Translations under genes and position numbers: made by a program
In this document: positions 34,568 through 43,070 of the stretch, piece by piece
How positions within the stretch are numbered: position 1 is the stretch's first letter
Layout of the letters: the number at the start of each line of letters is the position of its first letter
Notes under the pieces: model-generated
The model's database searches: none
The model's input: the letters and a program-made list of their open reading frames with translations, nothing else
What the model was told of the DNA's origin: nothing
From: CAWBRT01 sp050015355
GTDB taxonomy: Bacteria; Acidobacteriota; Terriglobia; Terriglobales; Acidobacteriaceae
Direction of reading: 5' to 3'
DNA length: 63,213 nt
Assembly: GCA_050015355.1 (NCBI GenBank)
Contig: JBEKBO010000014.1
Coordinates: forward strand, 1-63,213

Positions 34568-35329
34568 CTACAGAACCCTCTTTCCGGAAACGAAAGGGTT
34601 GCCGGCGATCACGTAGCGCAAGGGTCTTTCGGCGGCCTTGGTCACGTTAATGCGCGGGGTGGTGGCGATGCGCTCAGGACGCCAGCCGTCGTCGGTGAGA
34701 AACAGCTCGGAACGCGCACTGGTCAAAGCCATGCCGTTATGCCGCTGCCGCGTGATCGCCATCGCCTGTGTCAGCCTGCCCGGGCCACTGGAAATCGAGC
34801 GCAGTTGGGCGTTGCTGGCCGGCGAGGCCAGATTCAGGCCGCGCAGCTTCGCCATGCTTGCCAGCCCCGCCACGGGTTCCAGAGCGCGGAACAACACGCA
34901 TCCGGCGTTGCCCTCAGGCATGCACGAAACATTCAGGCAGTAATGATTGCCGTAGATAAAGTAAACGTAGGCGACCCCGGGCGGGCCAAACAGCACGGCA
35001 TTTCGCGGCGTTTTGCCGGTGAAGGCGTGGGCAGCGGGATCGATCTGTCCAAGATAGGCTTCAGCCTCGACCACGCGCCCGGCGAGCAGCTCGCATTTGG
35101 GGTCCCCGGCCCCGTACTGGCCGATATGGCAAAGGGTTGGTCCGTGGTCCGTGGCCTTTGGGTTCGTAGCAGCGCAGTATTGGTGCGCCTTAGTTGCGCG
35201 TGTTGGGGCAGCGTAGCGGCGTACCAGGAGTTTGCCTAACAATTCCCGGGCCACGATGGAAGCATCGCGGTTGAAAAAGGCAGCCGAGAGCGGCTCATGC
35301 TGTCGGGCTTGGACGCCTGATTGCTCCAT
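34568..35329 (-). CDS. 3-methyladenine DNA glycosylase (AAG/Mpg family) with an insertion
   Basis: The protein removes alkylated purines from DNA. Family motifs include ARELLGKLLVRR, the catalytic Glu region RVVEAEAYLGQIDPAAHAFTGKT, RNAVLFGPPGVAYVYFIYGNHYCLNV and the end SGPGRLTQAM. Between LLVRR and AGRVVEAEAY, where the family has about ten residues, there is an insertion of roughly 40 (KATDHGPTLCHIGQYGAGDP region). It probably comes from repeat DNA, as seen in two other genes here. ATG 35327-35329 gives MEQSGVQARQ. It converges with panC, the stop codons lying a few bases apart. Confidence 0.9.
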   Translation of the reverse strand: MEQSGVQARQHEPLSAAFFNRDASIVARELLGKLLVRRYAAPTRATKAHQYCAATNPKATDHGPTLCHIGQYGAGDPKCELLAGRVVEAEAYLGQIDPAAHAFTGKTPRNAVLFGPPGVAYVYFIYGNHYCLNVSCMPEGNAGCVLFRALEPVAGLASMAKLRGLNLASPASNAQLRSISSGPGRLTQAMAITRQRHNGMALTSARSELFLTDDGWRPERIATTPRINVTKAAERPLRYVIAGNPFVSGKRVL

Positions 35330-35520
35330 GCGCAAGATCATATATCGTGGCAGCTCCCGAGCTGCTGCTCCCGCATCTTATTTTCACTGGTGGCACTCTT
35401 TGTGCGTGAAGCTGCCGGGTTCGCGTGCGACAAGAAGATTGGCAGGGGCGCCGGCGAACGGCGGCGGGAAAACAGAGCAGGGCAAGGCAGCCACATGGCT
35501 TCCCTGCCCCGCGCTGAAGT

Positions 35521-35994
35521 TTAGCTTGCTTTTTTTGCAGTGCCCTTTACGTAATTGAGCACCTCTTCCGCGTGTCCGTCCGGCTTTACGTTTTCGAACA
35601 CGTGGGTGATGGTGCCGTCGGGACCGATCAGGAACGTAGTACGCGCAATTCCAATCACTTTGTTGCCGTACATGTTCTTTTCTTTCAGTACTTCGAATTG
35701 CGCGGCGATTTGTTTTTCCGGATCGGAGAGTAAGGTGTACGGAAGTTCGTACTTTTCCTTGAAGTTCTTCTGCGCCGAGGGAGTGTCGGCGGAGATGCCG
35801 AGCACAACTAAACCGGCCTTCTGGAGTTTTGTATATGCGTCGCGGAACCCGCACGCTTCAATCGTTCAACCGGGAGTGTTGGCCTTCGGATAAAAGAAAA
35901 GCACAACGTTCTTCCCGCGGAACTGTTTCAACGAAACACTTTCGCCGTCTTCGTTGAGCAGATTAAAATCGGGTGCTTTCATGTTGGCTTCCAT
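35521..35994 (-). CDS. bcp: Selenocysteine-containing Bcp-type peroxiredoxin
   Basis: Reading through one TGA (35866-35868) gives a 157-residue Bcp/PrxQ-type peroxiredoxin. The upstream part ends FFYPKANTPG, the downstream part begins TIEACGFRDAYTKLQKAG, and the family sequence is TPGCTxEACxFRD. The UGA is therefore codon 43, exactly the peroxidatic Cys, and the resolving Cys five residues later is kept. It is best read as selenocysteine. A compact SECIS-like hairpin follows at 35837-35856. The rest (LGISADTPSAQKNFKEKY, LLSDPEKQIAAQFEV, ARTTFLIGPDGTITHVF) is typical. Start ATG 35992-35994 overlaps the divergent start at 35993 in a shared CATG. Confidence 0.93.
35837..35856 (-). promoter_or_regulatory. 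Candidate bacterial SECIS element
   Basis: Ten nt after the UGA, on the minus strand, GCGT-GCGG pairs with CCGC-(bulged G)-ACGC around a GUU loop, giving eight pairs with one bulge. The apical loop starts 17 nt after the UGA and offers GGUU if the closing pair opens, like the E. coli fdhF element. Both distance and shape fit bacterial SECIS rules. Confidence 0.7.
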
Positions 35995-37219
35995 GCGTAA
36001 TAGTCTACCTCCAAAACTGCTGGTTGCGTTGCTGGCGGTGCTGCTGGCCGCTTCTCTGTCCGCCCAGTACACGGGACAGGCAAAAACGTCCCGCATGCGC
36101 GCCGTCGGCCTGCTGCGGATCGACGCGAAGGGCAAGGCCCGCCTGTTTCCGGTAACCCTGTTCATCGACGGCAAGTACTATGATGCGCGCTTTTACGAGG
36201 CGAACCCCGTTCCCTTCGCCATTGCCGGAGACATCCTTTACCAGGCGCAAAAAGAAGGCGTGCCGGAAGGCAACTTCGTGATTCAGACCGCCCTGCACAC
36301 CTCGACCGCGTGGTGGGCCGAGGGAATCTGGAAGCCGGGTTCGGGCGGAGGCGCGCCGGCCGCCAAATCCTCCAACGCCCGGGCAGGCGCGGACTCGAGC
36401 TCGAATGATGATCGCCCCGTGCTGCGCCGGCCCACGCCTTCCTCGAGTTCGCCAGCCTCCGATGCGGCGCCTTCGCGGGAGAGCCCCGCAGCCACAGCTT
36501 CGGCCAATACTGCGCAGCGAACCGAAGAGCAGGATTCCGGCCGCCCCACGCTACGCCGCGGCAAGTCTGAACAGGTCCAGGCCGATGTCCCGGTTGGCCG
36601 GTCCGGTGCGGCTGCGACAACAGCCGCCGTCGCTCCGCCCCATGCCGCCGACGACAAGGTTCTGCTCGCGATTGCCGACATCGGGAACATCGAATCTCGT
36701 CCCTACGGCTACAAGTCTTCACCAGACGAGCGCCAGCACGACCTGGAGACTCTGAAAAGCATGGCAACGGAAGCCATTCGCAAGACTGCCAAGGAACGCA
36801 CAAGCCTGCGCGGCGTCGATCCGGCCAAGCTGGACGACGTGGATGTCCACGCGCTTGACCCCGATTACAGCAATCGCCCGGTTGAAATCTTCACCGCAAC
36901 CATAACCGGGGCGCAGAGCAAGCTCTGGCTGCCGCCCGGCTCCGTCATCAAGTCGCCACCCAAGGTTACAGTCGCGCTGGTTGCGCGAAAAGACTCGGCT
37001 GGACGGCTGAACCAGATCTTTTTGATGATCGCCGACCCGATTATGCTGGACGTTCGCCCCGCTCTCCAGTACCTCGGCGCGGTGGATGCCGACGGCAGCG
37101 GACGGGCGCAACTGCTCTTCCGCAAACAGGTCGACGTCAATTCATTCGCCTACGTGCTTTATCGCGCCACCCCTTACGAGTTGGTCAAGAGCTTCGAGAC
37201 GAAGGCGGCCGAAGAGTAG
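35993..37219 (+). CDS. Exported hypothetical protein with low-complexity linker
   Basis: The 408-residue protein has a signal peptide (LLVALLAVLLAASLSAQ), a conserved-looking segment with FLIDGKYYDARFYEANPVPFAIAGDILYQAQ type sequence, then a Ser/Ala/Pro-rich linker (about residues 125-210) and a C-terminal domain. I recognise no named family; the organisation suggests a periplasmic or surface protein typical of Acidobacteriota. ATG 35993 is preferred over upstream in-frame starts because the signal peptide begins there. It is divergent from the Sec-Bcp gene, with the two start codons overlapping. Confidence 0.75.
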   Translation: MRNSLPPKLLVALLAVLLAASLSAQYTGQAKTSRMRAVGLLRIDAKGKARLFPVTLFIDGKYYDARFYEANPVPFAIAGDILYQAQKEGVPEGNFVIQTALHTSTAWWAEGIWKPGSGGGAPAAKSSNARAGADSSSNDDRPVLRRPTPSSSSPASDAAPSRESPAATASANTAQRTEEQDSGRPTLRRGKSEQVQADVPVGRSGAAATTAAVAPPHAADDKVLLAIADIGNIESRPYGYKSSPDERQHDLETLKSMATEAIRKTAKERTSLRGVDPAKLDDVDVHALDPDYSNRPVEIFTATITGAQSKLWLPPGSVIKSPPKVTVALVARKDSAGRLNQIFLMIADPIMLDVRPALQYLGAVDADGSGRAQLLFRKQVDVNSFAYVLYRATPYELVKSFETKAAEE

Positions 37220-37262
37220 AAACGGGCGGAGGAGTACGGGTCGCCGCCAAGGCCGGTGTCCA

Positions 37263-37300
37263 CCCAGGTTAGCGCCGAACAGCGCGGCGCGGAACCTGGG
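37263..37300. repeat. Hairpin related to the C4/G4 family
   Basis: CCCAGGTT and AACCTGGG flank an inner GC-rich stem. The right flank GGGGCACC matches other members. It is more divergent than the other copies. Confidence 0.55.
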
Positions 37301-37340
37301 GCACCCAACGCATTTCAAACTGACCGACTACCTGTCATCC

Positions 37341-37506
37341 TCATATCTTGCCGGCGGCGTGCAGCAAGGCCACGGCGATGCCCATCAGCGATTCGCCGGC
37401 GATGAAGCCAGAACTGACCGGGACCACAAACTTTTCGGCAGTGGCTGGCCTGGCCTTTTGCAGGACGAAGGCGATCAGCGCGCCAAGAAACATGGAAAGA
37501 GCATTG
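37341..37506 (-). pseudogene. C-terminal remnant of an OPT-family oligopeptide transporter
   Basis: The last 54 codons encode FLGALIAFVLQKARPATAEKF followed by VVPVSSGFIAGESLMGIAVAL, which matches the extreme C-terminus of OPT-family transporters (the GLIAGESLMG end). The frame upstream is unrelated and is broken by two hairpin elements (37515-37545 and 37661-37687) and noise. The gene has therefore lost its 5' nine-tenths, and what remains is a scar. Confidence 0.65.
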
Positions 37507-37514
37507 GCGGGTGG

Positions 37515-37545
37515 CCCACTCAAGCCCGTTGTTGGCTTGAGTGGG
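37515..37545. repeat. Hairpin of the C4/G4 family
   Basis: CCCACTCAAGCC and GGCTTGAGTGGG form a perfect 12-bp stem with loop cgttgtt. It abuts the OPT remnant. Its stem differs from the others by paired changes. Confidence 0.85.
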
Positions 37546-37660
37546 GCAGTTCCACGGCTGGACAAAGACGCCCAGCCGCTCTTTCGCGCTTCCTTGCCGC
37601 CCACTCGGATTCAATCTCCACACATCCTTCACATCCGGTAGCGTACTGGCGAAAACTGCT

Positions 37661-37687
37661 CCACTCAAGCAAAAGAAGCTTGAGTGG
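37661..37687. repeat. Hairpin of the C4/G4 family
   Basis: CCACTCAAGC and GCTTGAGTGG form a perfect 10-bp stem that shares its core with the neighbouring copy at 37515 but lies in the opposite orientation (loop ttctttt on the minus strand). Confidence 0.75.
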
Positions 37688-37834
37688 GCCACCATCCAAA
37701 TCCGGTCTAAATGGGATGCGCGCTGCGCTGGTCGACAGGCCATAGCGGCTGCTGTCTCCGGTTGATACAATGGATGGACAGGTATAGTTGTGCGATCTTC
37801 CAGGCTTGGCAGGCGCCAGGCCGCCCAGGAATCT

Positions 37835-38926
37835 ATGCGTAAAGTCTCTTCCCTGATTTTTGTCCTTATCCTCGCGCCAACTCTCGCCTTTGCACAGGAG
37901 AGCACGGTGATCGAGGAGATTGTGGCGCGCGTCAACAATGCCATTATCACGCGTGCCGATCTGCGGCGCGGCGAGGAGACAATGGTAAACGAGGTTCACC
38001 AGCAGTCGCCCGGCAATGCCGACGCAATTATCAAAGATCGCGAAAAGAACGTGCTGCGAGACTTGATCGACCAGCAGCTACTGCTGCAGAAGGCTGAGGA
38101 CTTGGGGGTTTCCGGCGATGTCGACCTGGTGAAGCGACTGGATGAGATTCGCAAGCAGATGAACGCAAGCTCCATGGAGGACATGGAGAAGATTGCGCAG
38201 CAGCAAGGCATATCGTTCGAAAATTTCAAGCAGAATCTGAAGAACAACATCATCACCCAGAAGGTGATCAGCCGGGAGGTCGGCAGCCGCATCCAGATTT
38301 CACAGGCCGAAGTGCAGAAGTACTACGACGAGCATCACGCCGAGCTGGACCGCCCCGAAGAAGTGCGGCTGAGCGAAATCCTGATCAGCGGCAGTACCAG
38401 CCAGGGAAAGGACTTCGACCAGTCGGTGGCCGCGGCCCAGGCAAAGGCCGACGATTTGCTGAAGCAGCTTCGCGCCGGCGCCTCATTCCAGGAACTGGCG
38501 CGCAACAACTCAAAAGGTCCCACGGCCGCGCAAGGAGGAGACCTCGGGTACTTCAGGCGCGGCATGCTGGCCAAGGAGTTGGAGGCCAAGACCTTTGGCC
38601 TCAAGCCCGGCGAGATGACGGACGTCATCCCCACCAAGCAGGGCTTCGTGATTCTGAAAGTGACCGAACACAATGCGTCCGGAGTGCCTCCGCTGGAGAA
38701 GATACAGGCGCAGCTCCAAGATATGATGTACTTCGAAAGAGTCCAGCCTGCTCTGCGAATTTATTTGACCAAGCTGCGGGAAGACGCCTACATCGACGTC
38801 CGGCAAGGCTTCGTGGATAACGGCGCCAGCCCGAATCAGAGCAAGCTGATTTATACGATGGCGAGCAGCAACACCACCAGCACAACCGCGAAAAAGAAGA
38901 AGAAAAAGCGCATGGGGCTCTTCTAG
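37835..38926 (+). CDS. SurA-like periplasmic peptidyl-prolyl isomerase
   Basis: The 363-residue protein has a signal peptide (SSLIFVLILAPTLAFAQ), a SurA N-terminal chaperone domain (EEIVARVNNAIITRADL, LRDLIDQQLLLQKAEDLG) and one parvulin domain (VRLSEILISG, ASFQELARNNSKGPTAAQGGDLGYFRRG, VIPTKQGFVILKV). It should assist folding of outer-membrane proteins. The C-terminus ends in a run of lysines (KKKKKKRMGLF), an unusual basic tail. ATG 37835 with AGGA upstream starts the signal peptide. Confidence 0.93.
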   Translation: MRKVSSLIFVLILAPTLAFAQESTVIEEIVARVNNAIITRADLRRGEETMVNEVHQQSPGNADAIIKDREKNVLRDLIDQQLLLQKAEDLGVSGDVDLVKRLDEIRKQMNASSMEDMEKIAQQQGISFENFKQNLKNNIITQKVISREVGSRIQISQAEVQKYYDEHHAELDRPEEVRLSEILISGSTSQGKDFDQSVAAAQAKADDLLKQLRAGASFQELARNNSKGPTAAQGGDLGYFRRGMLAKELEAKTFGLKPGEMTDVIPTKQGFVILKVTEHNASGVPPLEKIQAQLQDMMYFERVQPALRIYLTKLREDAYIDVRQGFVDNGASPNQSKLIYTMASSNTTSTTAKKKKKKRMGLF

Positions 38927-39388
38927 GGCGGTTTCAGAGTTGGTATATCCCGACACATCAGACTGTCATGGCGAGCGAAGTCGAGCCACCTTTTGTTCCT
39001 ACTGCCGAAAACAAAGGGCGGCTCCACTCCGCGCCCGAATAGCTTCTTGCTTCTCGAATGTAATCTTGGTGCGCAGCTTGGCTGCTCCGGCCACACGCGC
39101 TCGGCGCTCCGGTCGCCATGACATCTTCTTGGAAATTTTGGTTACAGCGAAAAGGGAAGCGCTCCAGCCCACGCGTCATTCACGCACGCTCTACCCTGCT
39201 GGCAACTCAATTGCCGGCATTGTTGCATGGAATTCCGCCAGTGTAGGTATTTTCATTTAACGTAACCGGCAGCAATGTGGGTTAGGATAGGGCTTGCCGC
39301 CGGCGACGCGGTTTTGCCCGCGCCGGCGAAATGCGCCGCTTTCGCGGACTGACATCCCGCCGAACGAGGCCTTGCTCATCAGGTGTGC
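38927..39388. other. Intergenic region with repeat copy A
   Basis: The dispersed element fills about 180 bases; the remaining 200 or so bases before the YhaM-like gene show no gene and no clear motif. Confidence 0.5.
38942..39124 (+). repeat. Dispersed palindromic element, copy A
   Basis: The element runs from a TATATCCCGACA start through GTCATGGCGAGCGAAGTCG to GGTCGCCATGACA. The ends are inverted repeats (TCATGGCGA and TCGCCATGA), with an inner stem GAGCCACC/GGCGGCTC. Two further copies lie at 46121-46270 and 47796-47953. This copy carries extra sequence (about 25 bases) in its right half. Confidence 0.9.
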
Positions 39389-40411
39389 ATGAAAGAAATC
39401 TACATCCGCGATGCCGCGCAACAGGAAAACAAAGTCGTCAGCGCCTGTTTCCTGGTTACCGCCAAGCAGTTGAAGCCGAAGAAAAACGGTGAGCCGTATC
39501 TCGATCTCACGCTTTCCGATTGCAGCGGCCAGATCACGGCCAAGATGTGGGACAACGTGGCTCCCGCCTCGGAACGCTTCGACGTCAACGACGTCATCCG
39601 GACCAAGGGCGTTTTCAACCGCTACAACGGGCGTTTTCAGTTCACCATCCGCGTGATCGAAAGCAAGCTGGCCGAGCACGAGATTGATTTCGCCGATTTC
39701 CTTCCGAAGACGGCGAAGGACATCGATGAACTCTGGCGCGAGTTAGGCGAGTTCATGGCTACCATCGAGGAGCCTCATCTGCGGACGCTGGTGCAGGCCT
39801 TCATGGCCGATCCGGAGATCGCTCGCGGCTACCGCAACGCCCCCGCGGCAAAAACTCTGCACCACGCCTTCATCGGCGGCTTGCTCGAACACGTCGTCTC
39901 GCTGTGCCGCATCTGCGACCTGATGGCAGGCAATTATCCGCTGGTGAACCGGGACCTGCTACTGACGGGAGCGTTCCTGCACGACATCGGCAAGGTCCGC
40001 GAACTTTCGTATGCGCGCTCGTTCGCCTACACCACCGAGGGCCAGTTGCTCGGACACATGGTGATCGAGTTGGAGATGCTGCATCGCAAGATTGCGCAGG
40101 TGCCGGATTTCCCCGACGATCTGAGAATCGCGATCGAGCACCTGATCATCAGCCATCACGGGCAGTACGAATTCGGCTCGCCCAAGCTGCCCATGTTTCC
40201 CGAGGCCCTGATGTTGCACTACCTGGATGACTTGGATTCGAAGATGGAAAGCATGCGGGCGCAAATAGAAAAAGACGGCGAGTTGGAGTCCCCGTGGACC
40301 AGTTACAACTCATCGCTGGCGCGCCCGCTGCTGAACACGCAGAAGTTCCTGCGCAAGCTGGAGAAGGCGCAGGCGGCGGTGGCCGGAACCAAGACTCCCG
40401 CGCCGGAATAG
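39389..40411 (+). CDS. YhaM-like 3'-5' exoribonuclease (OB fold plus HD domain)
   Basis: The 340-residue protein has an N-terminal OB-fold nucleic-acid-binding part (SACFLVTAKQLKPKKNGEPYLDLTLSD, FNRYNGRFQFTI) and a C-terminal HD phosphohydrolase domain with H...HD...H...D: TLHHAFIGGLLEH, GAFLHDIGKVREL, EHLIISHHGQYEFG and LHYLDDLDSKME. This is the order of the YhaM/CBF1 3'-5' exonuclease family. It probably acts on RNA or ssDNA 3' ends with a divalent metal. ATG 39389 has AGG five bases upstream; a GTG at 39383 is an alternative. Confidence 0.87.
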   Translation: MKEIYIRDAAQQENKVVSACFLVTAKQLKPKKNGEPYLDLTLSDCSGQITAKMWDNVAPASERFDVNDVIRTKGVFNRYNGRFQFTIRVIESKLAEHEIDFADFLPKTAKDIDELWRELGEFMATIEEPHLRTLVQAFMADPEIARGYRNAPAAKTLHHAFIGGLLEHVVSLCRICDLMAGNYPLVNRDLLLTGAFLHDIGKVRELSYARSFAYTTEGQLLGHMVIELEMLHRKIAQVPDFPDDLRIAIEHLIISHHGQYEFGSPKLPMFPEALMLHYLDDLDSKMESMRAQIEKDGELESPWTSYNSSLARPLLNTQKFLRKLEKAQAAVAGTKTPAPE

Positions 40412-40437
40412 GCGGAAGCCGGCACGCCAATACCGGC

Positions 40438-41103
40438 CTACTGGTTCACCGGTATCTTAATGATCTTCTTCTGAATCGCGTAGGTGACCAGTTGCGCTTT
40501 ATTGTGGATGTCAAGCTTGCGCATCAGGTTGAACTTGTGCGCCTCCACGGTTTTGACGCTGAGCCCGAGCAGCACGGCGATTTCCTTCACCGAATTCCCT
40601 TCCGCCAGCAGCTTGAGGATTTCGCGTTCGCGCGGCGTAAGCGTCGAAATGCGCGGGCGCATCTTGGCATCGCGAACGCGCGAGCGGAAGTCCTCCACCA
40701 GTTTGCCGAGCACCTGCGAGCTCAAGTACTTGCCGCCCTTGTAGACATCGCGGACCGCCGTCACCAGTTGCGTGGCCGGGGTATCCTTCAGCACGTAGCC
40801 GGCGGCGCCGACCTCGAGGCATTGCACAAGGTAATCCTCATCCTCATACATGGTGAGAAACAGGACCTTGGTTTCCGGCCTGGTTTTACGAATGTGGCGC
40901 GCCGCCTCGAACGACGACAAGCCGGGCATGCCGATGTCCATCAGCACGATGTCGGGACGCAGTTCGCGGGCTTTTTCAACGGCATCGCCGGCGTCGGGTG
41001 ATTCTCCCACCACCTCGAAATCGCTTTCCATTTCGAGAAGGCGCCGAACCCCCTGGCGGAACAGCGTGTGGTCATCGACCAGGAGACATCTGATTTTGGG
41101 CAT
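40438..41103 (-). CDS. NarL/LuxR-family response regulator
   Basis: The 221-residue regulator has a receiver domain (LLVDDHTLFRQGVRRLL; phosphoacceptor Asp in PDIVLMDIGMPG, about residue 56; conserved Lys region near 105-109) and a C-terminal LuxR helix-turn-helix (LTPREREILKLLAEGNSVKEIA...LSVKTVEAHKFNLMRKL). It is paired with the histidine kinase 11 bases upstream. Target genes are unknown. Confidence 0.94.
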   Translation of the reverse strand: MPKIRCLLVDDHTLFRQGVRRLLEMESDFEVVGESPDAGDAVEKARELRPDIVLMDIGMPGLSSFEAARHIRKTRPETKVLFLTMYEDEDYLVQCLEVGAAGYVLKDTPATQLVTAVRDVYKGGKYLSSQVLGKLVEDFRSRVRDAKMRPRISTLTPREREILKLLAEGNSVKEIAVLLGLSVKTVEAHKFNLMRKLDIHNKAQLVTYAIQKKIIKIPVNQ

Positions 41104-41114
41104 TTCCTGAACTC

Positions 41115-42815
41115 CTAACTATTGGTGCCTGAACTGACGATTGGCCTTGCCGCCCCGGCGCTCAAATCCCCGCCCGGAACGGATGTAAGGCGCAAACCTG
41201 GTGACAATTGCGCCGACGAACCGTTGGCAGGAACAGGAACGCTAACCAGAATCTTAGTTCCTTTTCCCTTGCGCGACTCCACTCGCAAGGTTCCACCCAA
41301 CGTACTGATTCGCTCCCGCATTCCAGCCAGCCCGAACGTGGGCCGCTGCGAGTTGGGAACATTGCTGATGCCCACTCCATCGTCTTCAATACGAAGACGC
41401 AAATGATTTTCCGTGCGAGTCATCTCAATGGTAACAACGCGGGCATTGGAATGTTTGGCGACATTGTGCAAAGACTCCTGCACGACCCGGTAGATGGCTG
41501 TTTCAACTTCCGGCGCCACCCGGCCGACATCGTCGGAGACAGCAACCCGGGCGTTGACGCCTGAGCTTTTTGCAAGATCCTTGGCTTCCTTGCGGATGGC
41601 GGCAATCAGCCCCAACTCCTGCAACACCAGCGGCGAGAGACGGCCGATGATGCGCCTGATACCTTCGATGGTGCGATCGACGACTTCCAGCAGCTCCTGA
41701 ATTCTTGCCTTGCCCACGCGCGTGGTGACGGCTTTGTCGAGCATGCCGAGATACAACCGGATGACCATGAGAGCCTGTCCGGTTTCATCATGCAGCTCGC
41801 GGCTGATATGCTTGCGCTCTTCCTCCTGCGCCTTCAGCAGATGGCCGGAAAGCTCGGCAATCCGCATTTCGCGCTCGCGCAGGGCGTCGGTCATCTCGGC
41901 GCGATTAATGGCAAGCGCCGAACGGTCGGCAATCGCCCGCAGCAGCTCCCGTTCGGTCGGCAGCCAAACGTAGGGCCGGGCAAAACCGATCACCAGCACG
42001 CCGATGACTTTATCGGCTTCCTTCAGCGGCGCACCCCAGAGCGACTGTGAGTTGCCGCGCAGCAGCGGGTTCAGCACTCCGTGCGACTGTGAAATGTCAG
42101 GCAGGATGTCGGATTCGCCGGTAGCGGCGATGTGTCCGGAAAAGCCCTGTCCGATTTCCACGCTGATGGCGCTCAAATCGCCCTCGAGCCCGACCGCTGC
42201 CTTGATGCGCAGACATTGGGTGCCTGGATCGAGCAGCAGAATGATTCCGGTACTGGCGTTGAAAATACGCGTGGTGATGCCGAGAACGCGTTCCAGCAAG
42301 GCGGACAGATTGCGCGCCGACAACTCCGCGTCCAAGACCTCCAGCAGCGCATTGCCGGCATTGCGCTGGGTGTCGAAGTAGGCTCCGGACACGGCCACGA
42401 AAGTCGCCGACGAAAGCGTGTCCAGGGCGGCAAGAATCGCATACTGGCGCTCGGCAAAAGCTCTGCGATCGGCGAAAGCATTCCGTATGTGGGGCTCGCA
42501 AAGTTCGTGGTAAAGCTCCAGCGAACGGGCCACCGCGCGGGTATCGATTTGCAATTTCGCCAGCCGCGTCCCGAAGTAATTCAGGTTCTCGAAGAACGCC
42601 GCGAAATCGGATTGGGAAAACAGGGCGAACCCTGTGGCGAGGTTCAAACGCTCTAAGGCCGCCATGGCGCGTCCTTCGAATTCGAACTCGGCGAACATCT
42701 GCTTGCGCCAAGCGGCGGTGATTTCCGAGAAGTGCGGCTGCAAAGCAGTAGTCGCATCCAGGATTAAAGCCCGCACGCTCTCTTTGATGGGCAGCAGAGC
42801 CGACACCCGTTTCAC
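41115..42815 (-). CDS. Soluble GAF-domain histidine kinase (NarX/DesK type)
   Basis: The 566-residue kinase lacks membrane segments. An N-terminal helical domain of about 150 residues (unknown sensor) is followed by a GAF domain (about 165-310), a HisKA_3 dimerisation domain with phosphoacceptor His342 in SRELHDETGQ, and a HATPase_c domain with DDGVGI and GLAGMRERI near 485-520. The tail after 530 is low in complexity. A ligand or redox signal in the cytoplasm is likely; the GAF domain shows no obvious haem or FeS motif. The response-regulator gene follows directly. Confidence 0.92.
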   Translation of the reverse strand: MKRVSALLPIKESVRALILDATTALQPHFSEITAAWRKQMFAEFEFEGRAMAALERLNLATGFALFSQSDFAAFFENLNYFGTRLAKLQIDTRAVARSLELYHELCEPHIRNAFADRRAFAERQYAILAALDTLSSATFVAVSGAYFDTQRNAGNALLEVLDAELSARNLSALLERVLGITTRIFNASTGIILLLDPGTQCLRIKAAVGLEGDLSAISVEIGQGFSGHIAATGESDILPDISQSHGVLNPLLRGNSQSLWGAPLKEADKVIGVLVIGFARPYVWLPTERELLRAIADRSALAINRAEMTDALREREMRIAELSGHLLKAQEEERKHISRELHDETGQALMVIRLYLGMLDKAVTTRVGKARIQELLEVVDRTIEGIRRIIGRLSPLVLQELGLIAAIRKEAKDLAKSSGVNARVAVSDDVGRVAPEVETAIYRVVQESLHNVAKHSNARVVTIEMTRTENHLRLRIEDDGVGISNVPNSQRPTFGLAGMRERISTLGGTLRVESRKGKGTKILVSVPVPANGSSAQLSPGLRLTSVPGGDLSAGAARPIVSSGTNS

Positions 42816-43070
42816 CCCTTAGGCGAGGAAACCTTAGTGCTTCCACAGTTTACGGGAGGAGCATTCACTGACTCGCCACCCGTTAAATCACTTAGACACT
42901 TAATTCTACAGTGTTTGTGATTTGTTTCCTAGAAAAGACCAGAAAAGTTTACTTTTTGGGAAACTGCGAACTGCCGGAGTCACTCCCTGAATGACGTGCC
43001 TTTAGGCACTTGCGAGCCAAGCATCTGGCAGAAGCGCGGGCCGGGAGGGGCCATCGGCTACAATCCTTAT

